A stretch of 64,000 bases of DNA, from the NCBI RefSeq assembly GCF_902497785.1, contig NZ_CABVHK010000006.1, positions 124,001 through 188,000 on the forward strand, in the 5' to 3' direction. The notes under the pieces are model-generated. The model did not search any database, was not told where the DNA came from, and saw nothing but the letters and a program-made list of their open reading frames with translations. Below, one piece after another: positions 61,462 through 64,000 of this stretch (its first letter is position 1; each line of letters opens with the position of its first letter). The stretch comes from Pseudomonas fluorescens (GTDB taxonomy: Bacteria; Pseudomonadota; Gammaproteobacteria; Pseudomonadales; Pseudomonadaceae). The position numbers and the translations under genes were made by a program.

Positions 61462-62223
61462 TCAGCGATAAAACATCCAATACCCGACCTGCCCCACCGC
61501 CTCATTCAACAACTGCCCGCTGCGCCAAATGGCCCTGAACTCCGGCATCCAGCCGCCTAATGGTTCAGCATTATCCACGCCTAAAAACCCCATCGGCGCC
61601 GGCACCACGGCAAACCCGGCCTTCTGGAAACTCCAGACCGCTCGCGGCATGTGCCACGCCTGTGTCACCACGACCACGCGCTTTATATCTTCGGGCAACA
61701 ACACCTCGGCGCTGAACTGCGCATTTTCCCACGTGGTACGGCTGCGTTCTTCCTGCCAACGCACCGGCACGCCGAAATCCTCACGCAGCGAGTCGGCCAT
61801 CAATCGCGCTTCGCTCGGCGGCGTTCCGTAATGCAATCCGCCGCTGGTCAGAATCGGCAAGCCCGAGGCCTTGGCCAGGCGCGCCGCATAGCGTTCGCGC
61901 TCAAGGGCAACTCCCGTGGGCTGGTCGGTGCCCCAGGCCGGGTCGCCTCGTTCACGCCCCGCGCCAAGGACGATGATCGCGTCGGCGCGCTGCGCGAGGG
62001 TTGCCCATTGCTCGCGTGCCAGCGGCGGCTCACGCTCCAGGGCGGCGGCGCCCCACTGCACGACGACCGGCAGGCTCATCAGCCAGAAACCGCCCACGCC
62101 CAACGCAAAGCACACGCCGGCGAGGCGCGGCCGTGAGCGACGGAACCACCAGGCAAGCACCAGCAACAGCAAGAGAACGCCGGGAGGCATCAGAAGGTGT
62201 TTAACGAAATAACGAAAAGGCAT
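61462..62223 (-). CDS. YdcF/SanA-like (DUF218) membrane protein
   Basis: 253 residues from MPFRYFVKHLLMPPG. Two N-terminal transmembrane segments (about 10-27 and 33-55), then a periplasmic DUF218 domain with IIVLGAGRERGDPAWG (acidic GxGxE), LPILTSGGLHYGTPPSEARLM and RSRTTWENAQFSAE, ending with VVVTQAWHMPRAVWSFQKAG. Members such as SanA/ElyC affect envelope integrity; specific function unknown. Convergent with lnt. Confidence 0.88.
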   Translation of the reverse strand: MPFRYFVKHLLMPPGVLLLLLVLAWWFRRSRPRLAGVCFALGVGGFWLMSLPVVVQWGAAALEREPPLAREQWATLAQRADAIIVLGAGRERGDPAWGTDQPTGVALERERYAARLAKASGLPILTSGGLHYGTPPSEARLMADSLREDFGVPVRWQEERSRTTWENAQFSAEVLLPEDIKRVVVVTQAWHMPRAVWSFQKAGFAVVPAPMGFLGVDNAEPLGGWMPEFRAIWRSGQLLNEAVGQVGYWMFYR

Positions 62224-62310
62224 CGAGCATCTCCAGAGATGCCCGAAGCCTAAGTGGGTTGACGCAGCGCGACAACAGATGGGCAAGGACTATGCTGAAA
62301 AAAACGACAG

Positions 62311-62649
62311 TTATGGCTTCAATTGCCCAACTTGAAATGCAGCGACCGGACCTTTACCGCGTCCCCTGCCAGGTACCTTATCCTTGAGCCAGATGATCTT
62401 GGCCGAACGTGGTGCGTCTAGTTGCTTCACTGCTTCCGACAAGCATCCATGTGTTTCACGTTCACTGCGATCCAGATACGCCTTGACCAATGCAAACTCT
62501 GCGGGGCTCAGGCCACGCAGTTCCAGCTCCAGGGGACGCTCATCGCGCAACCGATCAGCGGTTTTCGCCGCGTCCAGGGCCATTCCCAGACGATCGATCA
62601 GTCTTTCGTACAGCTCCGGTTTCGTAACTTTTTGCTGTGACTCAACCAT
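62311..62649 (-). CDS. Conserved hypothetical protein
   Basis: 112 residues (MVESQQKVTKPELYERLIDRL...), mostly helical, Lys/Arg/Leu rich, with one Cys. It contains SPAEFALVKAYLDRSERETHGCLSEAVKQLD and a Gly/Arg-rich C-terminal stretch (VPGRGRGKGPV) that might contact nucleic acid. Its position before leuS resembles that of YbeL-like genes, but no zinc-ribbon CxxC pairs are present, so it is not a complete YbeL. Function unknown. Confidence 0.7.
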   Translation of the reverse strand: MVESQQKVTKPELYERLIDRLGMALDAAKTADRLRDERPLELELRGLSPAEFALVKAYLDRSERETHGCLSEAVKQLDAPRSAKIIWLKDKVPGRGRGKGPVAAFQVGQLKP

Positions 62650-62688
62650 CCCTCACCTCATTGAAGATAAGACTCGCTCCCCATTTAG

Positions 62689-64000
<1,312 letters not shown>

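Noticed and set aside
62311..62649. YbeL homologue
   Set aside because: Near leuS but lacks the paired CxxC zinc-ribbon cysteines and is shorter; left as hypothetical.

Overview
The window is chromosomal DNA of a fluorescent Pseudomonas, most likely the P. fluorescens group. The evidence is high-GC codon use, dense single-copy housekeeping genes, many Pseudomonas-type REP palindromes in intergenic gaps, and a right-hand third (amn - aidB-like - ladS - thiD - thiE - hemL - Sel1 - DUF1820 - miaB - phoH-like - ybeY - corC - lnt - ydcF-like - leuS) that matches, as I remember it, the P. aeruginosa PA3970-PA3987 gene order. No phage, insertion sequence, integrase, CRISPR array, tRNA or rRNA was seen.

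Layout. 1-2.6 kb: three-subunit molybdenum hydroxylase (aldehyde oxidoreductase type), cut by the left edge. 2.8-7.4 kb: a DJ-1-fold protein lacking its catalytic residues, a small secreted protein, a purine permease overlapping trmA, and a two-gene DUF4160/DUF2442 module. 7.6-14.6 kb: a LysR regulator, then a quinate/shikimate catabolic locus (type II dehydroquinase, NAD-type quinate/shikimate dehydrogenase, TetR regulator, QuiC-type 3-dehydroshikimate dehydratase, MFS transporter). It would convert quinate or shikimate to protocatechuate, and two matching 16-bp operators tie the genes together. 14.7-17 kb: a DMT transporter, a gene remnant, and an IclR regulator that seems to have lost its target operon.

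17-31 kb is mixed housekeeping and accessory content: zinc metallopeptidase, hydrolases, TesB, a histone-deacetylase-like amidohydrolase, a flavoprotein, RhlE, a YedA-like exporter, an Lrp-type regulator, an exonuclease/NYN pair, DUF2076, YciC-like and EEP-family proteins. 31-38.3 kb is a coherent catabolic unit: NitT/TauT-type ABC transporter, omega-transaminase, aldehyde dehydrogenase and a divergent LysR regulator. It probably imports and oxidises an unidentified amine. 38.4-45.5 kb holds hrpB, a lipoprotein, a FieF-type cation exporter, DUF6515, a second Lrp-type regulator, DUF2788 and rluE.

45.6-64 kb is the conserved backbone: AMP nucleosidase, an AidB-like acyl-CoA dehydrogenase, the hybrid sensor kinase LadS (Gac/Rsm signalling), thiamine and tetrapyrrole genes, tRNA modification (miaB), the phoH-ybeY-corC-lnt operon (RNA maturation and lipoprotein acylation) and the start of leuS.

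The strongest unusual signals are the shared quinate operators, a REP tandem array in the divergent quiC/MFS promoter region, a 95-bp tandem triplication that copies the 3' end of a coding sequence, a distinctive repeat with expanded 8/9-mers behind both Lrp-type genes, an unassigned minus-strand unit ending in a strong terminator near 43.5 kb, and the catalytically dead DJ-1 protein. I found no convincing wholly new multi-gene system.
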